A DNA stretch of 64,000 nt from F0422 sp003992255 (GTDB lineage: Bacteria; Bacillota; Negativicutes; Veillonellales; Veillonellaceae), in NCBI RefSeq assembly GCF_003992255.1, contig NZ_RQVA01000001.1:62001-126000 (forward strand), in the 5' to 3' direction. The notes below the pieces were generated by a model. That model had not been told where the DNA came from. It worked only from the letters and a program-made list of their open reading frames with translations, and searched no databases. Positions 45,392 to 53,891 of the stretch are shown in pieces (positions within the stretch are counted from its first letter, which is position 1; each line of letters starts with the position of its first letter). The position numbers and the translations under genes were made by a program.

Positions 45392-45531
45392 CGATATATC
45401 TCCTGTTTACTGATGTATGTACCCTTCATTATATCATATTTCCCCTGACTACGTGGGAATAAAATCTATACATATAACTTACAAACCCTAGGTACATACA
45501 GTACTTTCACAAGAGAACCTACAAAAAAAAG

Positions 45532-45560
45532 TTGCAAAACTATCCCCCCTATGATATACT
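45532..45560 (+). promoter_or_regulatory. Promoter of rpsT
   Basis: TTGCAA (45532-45537) and TATACT (45555-45560) are 17 bp apart, about 40 bp before the rpsT start. On the other side is polA, divergent. Confidence 0.65.
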
Positions 45561-45601
45561 ACTTTAGTAATAATACAGTAAATCACAAGGAGGTGACTCA
45601 A

Positions 45602-45862
45602 TTGCCAAATATTAAATCCAGTATTAGAAGCGTAAAAACGGATGCTGAACGTCGTGCGAAAAACTTTGCTGTAAAATCTCAAATTCGTACAGCTACTCGT
45701 AAGACTGTAGAAGCTGCTCAAGCAGGCGCTGTAGAAGAAGCTAAAAAAGCACTAGTTCATGCTACAAGCGTAATTGATAAAGCAGCCTCCAAAGGCGTTC
45801 TTCATAAAAATACTGCAGCTCGCAAAAAATCCAATTTAGCAGCTAAAGTAAATGCTCTATAA
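45602..45862 (+). CDS. rpsT: 30S ribosomal protein S20
   Basis: The 86-residue S20 begins at a TTG, with GGAGG eight bases upstream. From there PNIKSSIRSVKTDAERR, then IRTATRKTVEAA and KNTAARKKSNLAAKVNAL are the S20 pattern. An in-frame ATG 17 codons upstream falls inside the promoter (45551), so it cannot be the start. E. coli rpsT also uses a UUG start. Confidence 0.95.
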   Translation: MPNIKSSIRSVKTDAERRAKNFAVKSQIRTATRKTVEAAQAGAVEEAKKALVHATSVIDKAASKGVLHKNTAARKKSNLAAKVNAL

Positions 45863-45870
45863 TGAACTCT

Positions 45871-45924
45871 AAAAGAGGGTTAACAAGGAGAAATGTATTT
45901 TCTCTTAGTTAACCCTCTTTTTTA
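45871..45924 (+). terminator. Terminator of rpsT
   Basis: AAAAGAGGGTTAAC (45871-45884) and GTTAACCCTCTTTT (45908-45921) form a 14-bp stem with TTTATTT after it. The A-run makes it usable for yacP on the other strand too. Confidence 0.9.
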
Positions 45925-46029
45925 TTTAGTATCACTATGTGGATCTACTATGGGCAATTACCACACATATATCTACTGCTTCTGGTACTGCCCTATAGAT
46001 CTATCAAAGCATAACAAAAGGAGCTACTT

Positions 46030-46566
46030 TCATAGCTCCCCTCGTCGCATTCGTTCAAGCTTTTCGGCTACATCCCCATCAATATGAGCACCTAATTCAT
46101 TACGTTGTAATGTCATAGCATCACGTTGATGATAACCTGTATATCGTTTACGTTCATCCTGTTTTGCCAATTCCATTTGATGACGCAATTCACGGGCAGA
46201 TATACGAAGACCACCAAATCCTAAAATTTGGCTTTGTTCTTCCCCATCACTTGTTACCACGTAGATTGTTTTATATTGACCCTTTTTACTAAAGACTTCA
46301 CGTTCAATATAGGCATCTGCCGTCTCATGAGTACCCGTAAAAACTTCAATAAAGTCTGCAGATATACGCTGTTCATCTGCTGTAAAAGGTGCGTGCTTAC
46401 CGTCAAATACAAGAATAATTTTATATCCCTTATAGGTCCCATAATTGAGTAATCTATGACGTAACTCTAATCGGGCATGTTCTAAAGACTCCTTGCTGAG
46501 TAATTTCAAGTCAGCCCAATCAAAAATAACATTATACCCATCTACAATTAAAATATCTTTTTTCAT
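46030..46566 (-). CDS. yacP: NYN-domain RNase, YacP/Rae1 family
   Basis: A 178-residue protein of the YacP/Rae1 family, ribosome-associated endonucleases. It has ILIVDGYNVIFDW with catalytic aspartate, ILVFDGKHAPFT, TADAYIEREVF and YVVTSDGEEQSQIL. The start is set at 46566, six bases after AGG, not at an ATG 11 codons upstream that lies in rlmB. It is the last gene of the radA-to-yacP cluster. Confidence 0.9.
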   Translation of the reverse strand: MKKDILIVDGYNVIFDWADLKLLSKESLEHARLELRHRLLNYGTYKGYKIILVFDGKHAPFTADEQRISADFIEVFTGTHETADAYIEREVFSKKGQYKTIYVVTSDGEEQSQILGFGGLRISARELRHQMELAKQDERKRYTGYHQRDAMTLQRNELGAHIDGDVAEKLERMRRGEL

Positions 46567-46576
46567 AGTATACCTA

Positions 46577-47296
46577 TTATCGTTGACGTCTCGCTTCATA
46601 TAAAAGGACCGCTGCCGCTACAGAAGCATTTAATGAGTTAATTGTCCCAAACATCGGAATCGTTACCAACACATCACATAATTCCTTGGTCAACCGACTT
46701 AGACCTTTTCCCTCATTACCAATGACCAATACAATAGGGCCTGTCATATTCACATCATACATCACAGTCCCATCCATATGAGCCCCCATCACCCAGAAGC
46801 CTTGTGCTTTCAATTGCTCAATAGTCTGTGCTACATTGCCAATTTGTACCAATGGAATCGATTCCACAGCTCCTGCAGATGTTTTACTTACCGTTGCATT
46901 AATAGGCGCATTATGTCGCTTTGGAATTAGCACCGCCGTAGCACCTACACACTCAGCTGTACGAATAATAGCTCCCATATTATGAGGATCTTCCACACCA
47001 TCCGTTAAAATCAATAACGGATGTTCTTTCGTACATGCCAGCAATACATCTTGTAACTCTTGGAACTTCACAGCATTTACAAGTGCTACCACACCTTGAT
47101 TCGGCACATCACTAGGATACTTCTGTAAATCCCGTTCCTTCACACGACGAACCTCAATACCCTTAGACTTTGCCAAACCCAATATCTCTGAAAGAGAGCC
47201 ACCTTGCTTACCTTCCGCCACTAAAATACGATGAATCCCACGATCCGACTTCAGCGCCTCACGCACAGCATTACGACCTACAATAAACGTATCCAT
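46577..47296 (-). CDS. rlmB: 23S rRNA 2'-O-ribose methyltransferase RlmB (TrmH family)
   Basis: The 239-residue SpoU-type enzyme methylates 23S rRNA (G2251 in E. coli numbering). It has FIVGRNAVREALKSDRGI, the substrate-binding DGVEDPHNMGAIIRTAE, PIVLVIGNEGKGLSRL and the knot-forming IPMFGTINSLNASVAAAVLLYE. Start set at 47296, five bases after GAGG. The mrnC gene, normally adjacent, is 836 bp upstream because of the repeat array. Confidence 0.92.
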   Translation of the reverse strand: MDTFIVGRNAVREALKSDRGIHRILVAEGKQGGSLSEILGLAKSKGIEVRRVKERDLQKYPSDVPNQGVVALVNAVKFQELQDVLLACTKEHPLLILTDGVEDPHNMGAIIRTAECVGATAVLIPKRHNAPINATVSKTSAGAVESIPLVQIGNVAQTIEQLKAQGFWVMGAHMDGTVMYDVNMTGPIVLVIGNEGKGLSRLTKELCDVLVTIPMFGTINSLNASVAAAVLLYEARRQR

Positions 47297-47607
47297 GAAA
47301 ACCTCAAACTTTCTTAAAAGCAAATCTACCTATACGTAGTAACTTATTAGTAAATATATTGTGATACATATACTAATCATATCAATACTACAAAGCATCA
47401 ATATTACAGAATATATTTTTATATCAGTAAAACCTATACCAAAGCTTAGAGAGCACTAAGCTATTACACTATTATACCACTAAAACAAGACAACTCCCAA
47501 TATAACACATGCGCAGCCCGCTGAAACGGTGTCACTCCCACTAGTACAACGAAAAAACATATTCTATACCATGTCACGTTCATCTGTCGTTAATTAAGAA
47601 AATACAA

Positions 47608-47676
47608 GAAGAGCACGGTGTGCCCCCGAACAAACATTATGAAATACCATTTGAGAGGGGGTATGCCGTGCTCTTC
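47608..47676 (+). repeat. Stem-loop element, copy 1
   Basis: Arms GAAGAGCACGGTGTGCCCCC (47608-47627) and GGGGGTATGCCGTGCTCTTC (47657-47676) pair at all 20 positions, three as G-T wobbles (47619-47665, 47620-47664, 47622-47662). The 29-nt loop is a diverged version (GAACAAA... TTTGAGA) of the conserved loop in the other copies. Confidence 0.85.
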
Positions 47677-47816
47677 CCTTTCCACCTGAGCACCATCCGC
47701 TGAAACGGTGTCACCCTATATACTTTCGGATACATACGCCATAAACTTCCATAAAGATATATTTATATCTGTTATAAGAAGTCTGTGGTATTTTGATGAT
47801 TAGCTAGAGACCAAAA

Positions 47817-47881
47817 AGAACGCCACATGTTCCGGAGCAAACCTACCGTAGGATCAGTTTGTGGAGGAATATATCGAACAC
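47817..47881 (+). repeat. Stem-loop element, copy 2 (decayed arms)
   Basis: The loop and inner arms are identical to copy 3 over 48 bp (47825-47872 against 48005-48052), but the outer arms (AGAACGCC and the AACACTTC side) no longer pair well. It shows a copy losing structure. Confidence 0.8.
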
Positions 47882-47906
47882 TTCCCTTTCCACATGAGCG
47901 CCATCC

Positions 47907-48153
47907 TGAAACGTTGTCATATCCAATCTATAGAAAAAAGCGCGACATATTCCAGAGAAAGTCACGTTCATTATATCTAAATCAAGACAATACAGAAGAG
48001 CACGACATGTTCCGGAGCAAACCTACCGTAGGATCAGTTTGTGGAGGAATATGTCGTGCTCTTCCCTTATTCTAAATGACCGATTATGAACGTGACAAAG
48101 TAAACCGGAATATGTCGCGATTTTTGACCCACTACATACGTGACAACGTTTCA
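47907..48153. repeat. Nested 250-bp foldback including the 3' end of mrnC
   Basis: Four arm pairs lie in symmetric order: TGAAACGTTGTCA (47907-47919) with TGACAACGTTTCA (48141-48153); CGCGACATATTCC (47941-47953) with GGAATATGTCGCG (48107-48119); GTCACGTTCAT (47961-47971) with ATGAACGTGAC (48086-48096); and the arms of copy 3. The outermost right arm is part of the mrnC coding end. Confidence 0.85.
47995..48064 (+). repeat. Stem-loop element, copy 3
   Basis: GAAGAGCACGACATGTTCC (47995-48013) pairs with GGAATATGTCGTGCTCTTC (48046-48064) at 19 of 19 positions with one G-T wobble (48009-48050). The 32-nt loop starts GGAGCAAAC and ends GTTTGTGGA, with CAAAC and GTTTG able to pair. Confidence 0.9.
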
Positions 48154-48590
48154 GCAAAAGCGAATTCCATGAGAGTACTAAGCCTCTCTTCATCTCCCTT
48201 GCGATAGGTATACCCTAACAAGGCCTCAAAGGCCGTACTCATGCGGTATTCTTGTACACTAGCACTTTTCGGAACATGCACATTACTATTGCGAGCCCGT
48301 TTTGCCACTAACAACTCTTCCTCTGTTAGACTTGGTTCTAAAGCCTGTAATACTTTCGCTTGTGCTTTTGCATTAATAAATGATGTCACTACATCATGAA
48401 GTATTTGTGTTTTTGTAATGCCCGTTTCTACTACGCGATTTCTGATAAATAAAGTATAGACACCGTCACCAATGTAAGCAAGCATAAGAGAGTCCTCTAA
48501 AGGACCCTCTCCATTTACTTCTACTTTTACAGCAGATTTTAATTTATCAATTGCCATCGATCGTAGCTGTTTATATCGATTAAAGTTCAC
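48132..48590 (-). CDS. mrnC: Mini-ribonuclease III MrnC
   Basis: MrnC trims the ends of 23S rRNA precursors as a RNase III domain without a dsRNA-binding domain. The protein has LMLAYIGDGVYTLFIR, the histidine-rich helix HDVVTSFINAKAQAKV, and FEALLGYTYRKGDEERL with acidic catalytic residues. I start it at a GTG (48590) seven bases after GGTGG, overlapping the cysS stop; a longer version starting at 48638 would lie deep in cysS. Its last codons are part of the outer repeat arm, so repeat growth has reached the end of the gene. Confidence 0.9.
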   Translation of the reverse strand: MNFNRYKQLRSMAIDKLKSAVKVEVNGEGPLEDSLMLAYIGDGVYTLFIRNRVVETGITKTQILHDVVTSFINAKAQAKVLQALEPSLTEEELLVAKRARNSNVHVPKSASVQEYRMSTAFEALLGYTYRKGDEERLSTLMEFAFAETLSRM

Positions 48591-50028
48591 GTTTTTTCCA
48601 CCGTGCCCCTTGCGGAGAATCTTCGATGACGATGCCAATATTTACTAATTCATCACGAATGGAGTCTGCAATACCCCATTGTTTTTGCTCACGAGCACAT
48701 TGACGAATATTCAAGATGACTTCCATCAATTGATTATATTCTTCGTTACTAGTTTCTTGACCTTTCCAGCCATCTTCTAGCAATCCAAGAATATCTAGCA
48801 TCATTTTAAAGATCTCTTTAACTTCTCCAATAGTGCTATGGCATACAGTGCCATCACAGCTTTGAACAGATTGGTAATAGATGTTAATTTCCTTTGCCAA
48901 ACCATAAATTGGTGCTGTTGCTAGCGCTGTATTAAAATCATCGCTCATCGCTGCTTCAAACTCTTCTTTATAGTTACGAGCATTTTTCAATAATTCTGCT
49001 GCTTCCAGTTCACACAATCCTTCTGGACGACTTTCTAAGTACAGTAAGTTGTCAATCACGGTTTGGAATCGTTCAATAGCCTTAGTTGCTTCATCTAAGC
49101 GTTCATCACTGAAGTCCAATGGACTACGATAGTGTGTGCTCAACAAGAAGAAACGCAATGCATCTGCACTATATTGTTCTAAAATATCTTTCACCAAGAA
49201 GAAATTGTTCAAAGATTTACTCATTTTTTCTTGGTTGATTGTAATAAAACCATTATGTACCCAATAGCGTACTGCTGGATGGTGTTCAGAGCATCCTTCA
49301 GATTGGGCAATTTCATTTTCATGGTGTGGGAAGATCAAGTCAGATCCACCACCATGGAAATCAAACTCTTCACCTAAATATTTTTGACTCATTGCAGAAC
49401 ATTCAATATGCCAACCTGGGCGGCCTTGTCCCCATGGACTTTCCCAGAATGGTTCCCCTGGTTTCGCCGCTTTCCACAAAGCAAAATCCATAGGATTTTC
49501 CTTGCGGTCATCTACATCTACACGAGCACCGGCTTCCATATCATCTAAAGTACGTCCAGATAGTTTGCCATAATGTTCAAATTTTTCTACACGATAGTAC
49601 ACATCGCCATCTACTGCATAGGCATAGCCATTGTCGATTAATGTAGTAATCATGGAAATAATTTCTTCCATATGCGTAGATACGCGAGGATATACATCGG
49701 CACGACGCACATGCAGAGCATCCATTACATCATAGTAGGCATCAATATAGCGATCGGAAATTACATTCCATGCCACACCTTCACCATTAGATGTATTGAT
49801 GATTTTATCATCCACATCTGTAAAGTTTTGAATATATGTCACTTTGTAGCCCACATGGCTCAAATAGCGACGAATGGTATCCCAAGTCACGAAAGGTCGT
49901 GCATTACCAATATGAGGATGATTATATGGCGTCACACCGCATACGTAGATACTAACTTCCCCTTCTTTTACAGGTTGAAACACTGATTTTTCGCGGGTCA
50001 TCGTATTGAAAACTGTCAGTTCTCTCAT
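48580..50028 (-). CDS. cysS: Cysteinyl-tRNA synthetase
   Basis: The 482-residue enzyme charges tRNA-Cys. It has the zinc and HIGH region YVCGVTPYNHPHIGNARPFV, GRPGWHIECSAMS, the histidine motif FHGGGSDLIFPHHENEIAQ, and KMSKSLNNF. The start is set at 50028, nine bases after GGAGG, rather than an ATG eight codons before. Downstream of gltX, overlapping mrnC by 11 bp. Confidence 0.95.
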   Translation of the reverse strand: MRELTVFNTMTREKSVFQPVKEGEVSIYVCGVTPYNHPHIGNARPFVTWDTIRRYLSHVGYKVTYIQNFTDVDDKIINTSNGEGVAWNVISDRYIDAYYDVMDALHVRRADVYPRVSTHMEEIISMITTLIDNGYAYAVDGDVYYRVEKFEHYGKLSGRTLDDMEAGARVDVDDRKENPMDFALWKAAKPGEPFWESPWGQGRPGWHIECSAMSQKYLGEEFDFHGGGSDLIFPHHENEIAQSEGCSEHHPAVRYWVHNGFITINQEKMSKSLNNFFLVKDILEQYSADALRFFLLSTHYRSPLDFSDERLDEATKAIERFQTVIDNLLYLESRPEGLCELEAAELLKNARNYKEEFEAAMSDDFNTALATAPIYGLAKEINIYYQSVQSCDGTVCHSTIGEVKEIFKMMLDILGLLEDGWKGQETSNEEYNQLMEVILNIRQCAREQKQWGIADSIRDELVNIGIVIEDSPQGARWKKREL

Positions 50029-50052
50029 TAGAAATAGCCTCCTTGTATGCAC

Positions 50053-51492
50053 TTAGCCTAAGCGGCGAAGTACCTTTTCTTTGCCAAATAAGGTAATAAT
50101 ATAATTCAAATCAGGACCATGCATTTGACCTGTGGTAGCGATACGAATTGGCATAAATACAAATTTGCCTTTTAATCCTGTTTCTTTCATAATCGCTTTA
50201 ATGGCTGCTTTTACAGCATCTGGGGTAATCTCATCCATAGCTTCAATTTTTTCTTTGAAAGCCCCAATTACTATTGGATAGGATTCTTCTGCTTTCACAG
50301 CTGCAATCTCTTCTGCATGTTCCGCATCTTCTAAGATATCATCTTGGAAGAACATACCTACTTCATCTACGATTTGCGCACCATAACTAATGTGGTCTTT
50401 CACGCAAGTACAAAGCATTGTGAGCCATGCTTGTTCTTCTGCAGATGGACTTTCACTGGCATAACCAGCTTTCATCAAATGAGGCAAGCATAATTCATAC
50501 AATGCTTCTGGTGTCAATTGTTTCATATAGTTAAAGTTGATGTAGTTCAATTTATCAATGTCAAAAACAGCAGGGTTTTTCGCTACGCGATCCATAGAGA
50601 ATTTTTGACATAACTCTTCCTTAGTGAATAGTTCTTCCTCACCTTCAGGAGCCCAACCCAATAAGGCCAAGAAGTTCACAATTGCTTCTGGCAAGTATCC
50701 CAATTCACGGTATTGTTCTACAGAGGTAGCACCATGACGTTTACTCATTTTTTTGCCATCTTTGCCCATGATTAAGGAAATATGACCAAATGTTGGCACG
50801 TCCCAACCTAAGGCTTTATAGATCACGATTTGGCGCGGTGTATTCGATAAATGTTCTTCTGCACGGATTACGTGAGAAATACCCATTGTGTGATCGTCCA
50901 CCACAACGGCATAGTTATAGACTGGAATCCCATCAGATTTAACGATAACGAAGTCACCAATACCATTTGATTCAAAGGATACATGACCACGAACCATATC
51001 GTCAAAAGCTACTGTTTCATGCAATGGAACACGTAAACGAATAGTCGGTTTACGACCTTCTGCTTTGTAGGCAGCTTTTTGTTCTTCTGTTAAGTGATGG
51101 CAATGACCATTATACTTTGGAGTTTCACCACGACCTAATTGCTCTTCACGAACTGCATCTAGTTCTTCTTGGGAACAATAGCATTCATAAGCATGACCAG
51201 ATTCTAATAATTGTTGTGTCACTTTTTCATAAATATCTAAGCGTTCTGTTTGGCGGTATGGCCCTGCTTCACCACCTACGTCAACACCTTCATCCCAATC
51301 CATACCAAGCCATTTAAGAGCAGCTTTGATGTTTTCTTCACTTTCACGAGTGGAACGAGCTTGGTCCGTATCTTCCACACGCAATAAGAATGTACCTTGC
51401 TCCTTACGAGCTAATAAATAGTTAAATAATGCGGAGCGAGCGCCACCAATATGAAATGGACCGGTTGGACTCGGTGCAAAACGAACTTTCAT
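50053..51492 (-). CDS. gltX: Glutamyl-tRNA synthetase
   Basis: The 479-residue enzyme starts RFAPSPTGPFHIGGARSALF (HIGH type), has the zinc-type cysteine pair CYCSQEELDAVR, VVVDDHTMGISHVIRAEEHL, and KMSKRHGATSVEQY. The C-terminal half is the anticodon-binding helical domain. Whether it also charges tRNA-Gln depends on GatCAB, not in this window. Between ispDF and cysS. Confidence 0.95.
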   Translation of the reverse strand: MKVRFAPSPTGPFHIGGARSALFNYLLARKEQGTFLLRVEDTDQARSTRESEENIKAALKWLGMDWDEGVDVGGEAGPYRQTERLDIYEKVTQQLLESGHAYECYCSQEELDAVREEQLGRGETPKYNGHCHHLTEEQKAAYKAEGRKPTIRLRVPLHETVAFDDMVRGHVSFESNGIGDFVIVKSDGIPVYNYAVVVDDHTMGISHVIRAEEHLSNTPRQIVIYKALGWDVPTFGHISLIMGKDGKKMSKRHGATSVEQYRELGYLPEAIVNFLALLGWAPEGEEELFTKEELCQKFSMDRVAKNPAVFDIDKLNYINFNYMKQLTPEALYELCLPHLMKAGYASESPSAEEQAWLTMLCTCVKDHISYGAQIVDEVGMFFQDDILEDAEHAEEIAAVKAEESYPIVIGAFKEKIEAMDEITPDAVKAAIKAIMKETGLKGKFVFMPIRIATTGQMHGPDLNYIITLFGKEKVLRRLG

Positions 51493-51495
51493 GAG

Positions 51496-52662
51496 TTATA
51501 ACTCCTCTCTTTCATACATTGAAACAACAGCTTGTGCGGCTATACCTTCTGTTCTTCCCAAGGCACCTAACCCTTCATTTGTCGTTGCTTTAATACTAAT
51601 TCTAGTAACGGGGATACCTAAATCCACGCTTAAATTTTCTTTCATTTGTTCAATATGAGGCTTCAATTTTGGGGCCTCTGCAATGACCATGATATCTGCA
51701 TTGTAGATTCCAAAATTTGAGTCCTTTAATAATTGTACCACTTTTTCTAATAATAGCCTACTAGAAATCCCTTTGAAAGCATCATCTTCTGGTGGGAAAT
51801 AGTATCCAATATCTCGGAATCCTGCTGCTCCCAACATAGCATCCATAAGGGCATGAATCAACACATCTGCATCAGAATGCCCATCAGGACCGATAGGACT
51901 ATCGATAGAGACACCACCTAGCACACAAGGACGTCCCTCTTTAAAACGGTGAATATCATAGCCATAACCAATTCGCATCATCGGTTCTACTCCTAAATAT
52001 TTTTTTGCTATCATCACATCTTCTGGAACAGTCAGTTTAATATTTCTCCGTTCTCCTTCTACAATGTGAACTTTCTTTCCTTGAAACTCAACCAAAGATA
52101 CATCATCAGTACCTTGGTAGCCATGTTCCTTCGCATATGCATGCGCTTCAACTAAAATCTTTTTTTGAAACCCTTGGGGCGTTTGCATCGCATATAATTC
52201 AGATCGGATCAATGTTTCTTGTACAATTCCCTTCGTATCCACGCGCTTAATCGTATCGACTACTGGAACAGCTGGTACCACAGCACCATGTTTCTTAGTT
52301 CCTTCAATCACCCGATGTGCTAATGCTGTGTTCGCCAATGGTCTAGCTCCATCATGTACAAGAACAATATCTGCTGCAGGCGACACTTGTGAAAGTCCAG
52401 AAGCTACAGAATCTTGACGCTCAGCACCGCCTAGGATATAGCGTACTGTCCATGGAGCATCCATCGCTTCTACTTGTTCACGAATATGTGTCATTTCATC
52501 CTTCGATACAACCACAATCACTTCATCTAAACCATTCCAGCGTTTCATATGATGTAAGTTCCATTGTAACACGGTGTAGTGTCCCAAAGGCATACTTACT
52601 TTATTGTCTGTATATCCCATTCTACGGCCTGCACCTGCAGCCAATAAGATACAACTAATCAT
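51496..52662 (-). CDS. ispDF: Bifunctional IspD/IspF isoprenoid enzyme
   Basis: The 388-residue fusion catalyses two steps of the MEP pathway. The N-terminal part (about 1-225) is cytidylyltransferase IspD: CILLAAGAGRRMG, VLVHDGARPLAN, and PVVDTIKRVD. The C-terminal part is IspF, starting MRIGYGYDIHRF, with PDGHSDADVLIHALMDA as metal site and RISIKATTNEGLGALGR. In most Firmicutes these are adjacent separate genes; fusions occur in other bacteria. Confidence 0.95.
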   Translation of the reverse strand: MISCILLAAGAGRRMGYTDNKVSMPLGHYTVLQWNLHHMKRWNGLDEVIVVVSKDEMTHIREQVEAMDAPWTVRYILGGAERQDSVASGLSQVSPAADIVLVHDGARPLANTALAHRVIEGTKKHGAVVPAVPVVDTIKRVDTKGIVQETLIRSELYAMQTPQGFQKKILVEAHAYAKEHGYQGTDDVSLVEFQGKKVHIVEGERRNIKLTVPEDVMIAKKYLGVEPMMRIGYGYDIHRFKEGRPCVLGGVSIDSPIGPDGHSDADVLIHALMDAMLGAAGFRDIGYYFPPEDDAFKGISSRLLLEKVVQLLKDSNFGIYNADIMVIAEAPKLKPHIEQMKENLSVDLGIPVTRISIKATTNEGLGALGRTEGIAAQAVVSMYEREEL

Positions 52663-52673
52663 TTTGACCCTCT

Positions 52674-53807
52674 CTATTCTTCTGGTTCCTCTACACGAGC
52701 AAAGATCATCCGCCCAGCACTCGTTTGTAGTACAGATGTAACAGTAGCATCTACGACTTGATCCACATAGTCCACACCATTTTCTACTACAATCATAGTA
52801 CCATCGTCTAAGTAAGCAATCCCCTGATGTGGCTCTTTACCTGCTTTAATTATATGGACGGATAATGTTTCACCCGACATCATTCTAGGTTTTATGGCAT
52901 TGGCAAGATCATTTAAATTCAATACAGATACGCCTTGCAAAGTAGCTATTTTATTCAAATTAAAGTCATTCGTAATCAGTTTCCAACCTTTATCTATACT
53001 TAATCGGATTAACTTTAAATCTACTTCTTGCATGTCATCATAATCGAAGTCCACTATCTCCATCGAGTTTTCTAACTCTTCCCGCATGGATTGCAACAAA
53101 TCTAATCCTCTTCTACCACGATTCCGCTTTAATGTATCAGAAGAATCTGAAAGCTTTTGTAACTCTTCTAGTACAAATACAGGCACTGCAAAAGGTCCTT
53201 CCAGAAATCCAGTTTTTACAATATCCATAATCCGACCATCAATCACAACAGATGTATCTAACACTTTTGTAGCTCCTTTGTAGGATTGTGGACTCACCTC
53301 TTTTTTTGTAGGTTCACTCTTCTTGCGTAGACCTCGGAATGTATAAGATACCATCGCTTTATACAAATCTGGGCCTTTATCCATGCCTAAACGAATCCCA
53401 ATATAGCCTAGAACAGCACTGAGAGCAATAGGTAAGTATGAGCCAATAATTGGTACTCTCTCAAAAGCCATACCAATTAAATTAGCAATTATGAGTCCAA
53501 ATAATAATCCTATTGTGCCAGCCACTAATTGTTGACTAGGAACTCGACTTAAAATACGTTCAATTTGTTTTGCGATTGTTAACCCTACACGTAGTATATA
53601 TTTAGAAACTAAATACCCAATCATGGCAGCTATTAATGTTCCTATCGTATAGTACAAAATCATGATGATCGATATACCAAATGCACCCATCTGTAATATC
53701 TTTTCATCCCATAGGGAAAGTATAAGCGTAGATAGTGCATCAGCGCCAACATAGCCTATACTACCAAATAGAATAGCAATAGCATAACGTAATAATTTAT
53801 AAATCAT
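52674..53807 (-). CDS. yacL: PIN and TRAM domain membrane protein YacL
   Basis: The 377-residue protein has four N-terminal membrane segments (to about residue 145), a PIN nuclease domain with VLDTSVVIDGRIMDI and ELEELQKLSDSSDTLKRN-like acidic positions, KLITNDFNLNKIA, and a C-terminal TRAM domain. PIN/TRAM proteins of this type are believed to cleave RNA. Upstream neighbour radA, downstream ispDF, as in Bacillus. Confidence 0.92.
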   Translation of the reverse strand: MIYKLLRYAIAILFGSIGYVGADALSTLILSLWDEKILQMGAFGISIIMILYYTIGTLIAAMIGYLVSKYILRVGLTIAKQIERILSRVPSQQLVAGTIGLLFGLIIANLIGMAFERVPIIGSYLPIALSAVLGYIGIRLGMDKGPDLYKAMVSYTFRGLRKKSEPTKKEVSPQSYKGATKVLDTSVVIDGRIMDIVKTGFLEGPFAVPVFVLEELQKLSDSSDTLKRNRGRRGLDLLQSMREELENSMEIVDFDYDDMQEVDLKLIRLSIDKGWKLITNDFNLNKIATLQGVSVLNLNDLANAIKPRMMSGETLSVHIIKAGKEPHQGIAYLDDGTMIVVENGVDYVDQVVDATVTSVLQTSAGRMIFARVEEPEE

Positions 53808-53891
53808 AGGGTCACCTCCTCTTTACTATAAAAGTATACCATGCCCATGTATAATTCTCATGAATCGTAATTATAAAAACTACACGGATGC

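Larger units (their letters stand above)
47297..48131. repeat. Array of stem-loop repeats between mrnC and rlmB
   Basis: 835 bp without a convincing gene in a cluster that is compact elsewhere. It holds three copies of the stem-loop element (47608-47676, about 47817-47881, 47995-48064), scattered partial copies of GCTGAAACGGTGTCAC (47519-47535 at 16 of 16 bases with a preceding C; 47698-47714) that resemble the 3' end of mrnC, and GTCACGTTCAT twice (47573-47583, 47961-47971). The blocks 47672-47712 and 47881-47920 are also similar, so the array seems to have grown by duplication of a roughly 200-bp unit. Confidence 0.85.

Noticed and set aside
47825..48052. Possible CRISPR array (48-bp direct repeat)
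   Set aside because: Only two identical copies 180 bp apart, repeats are parts of larger hairpins, and no cas genes are in the window.
47608..48064. Integron attC sites
   Set aside because: The long imperfect hairpins recall attC, but there are no GTT-type end sites, cassettes or integrase nearby.
47827..48075. Plus-strand frame encoding two copies of MFRSKPTVGSVCGGI
   Set aside because: It is produced by the 48-bp identical parts of two stem-loop copies, has no ribosome site, and the same bases must satisfy the hairpin; no sign of protein selection.
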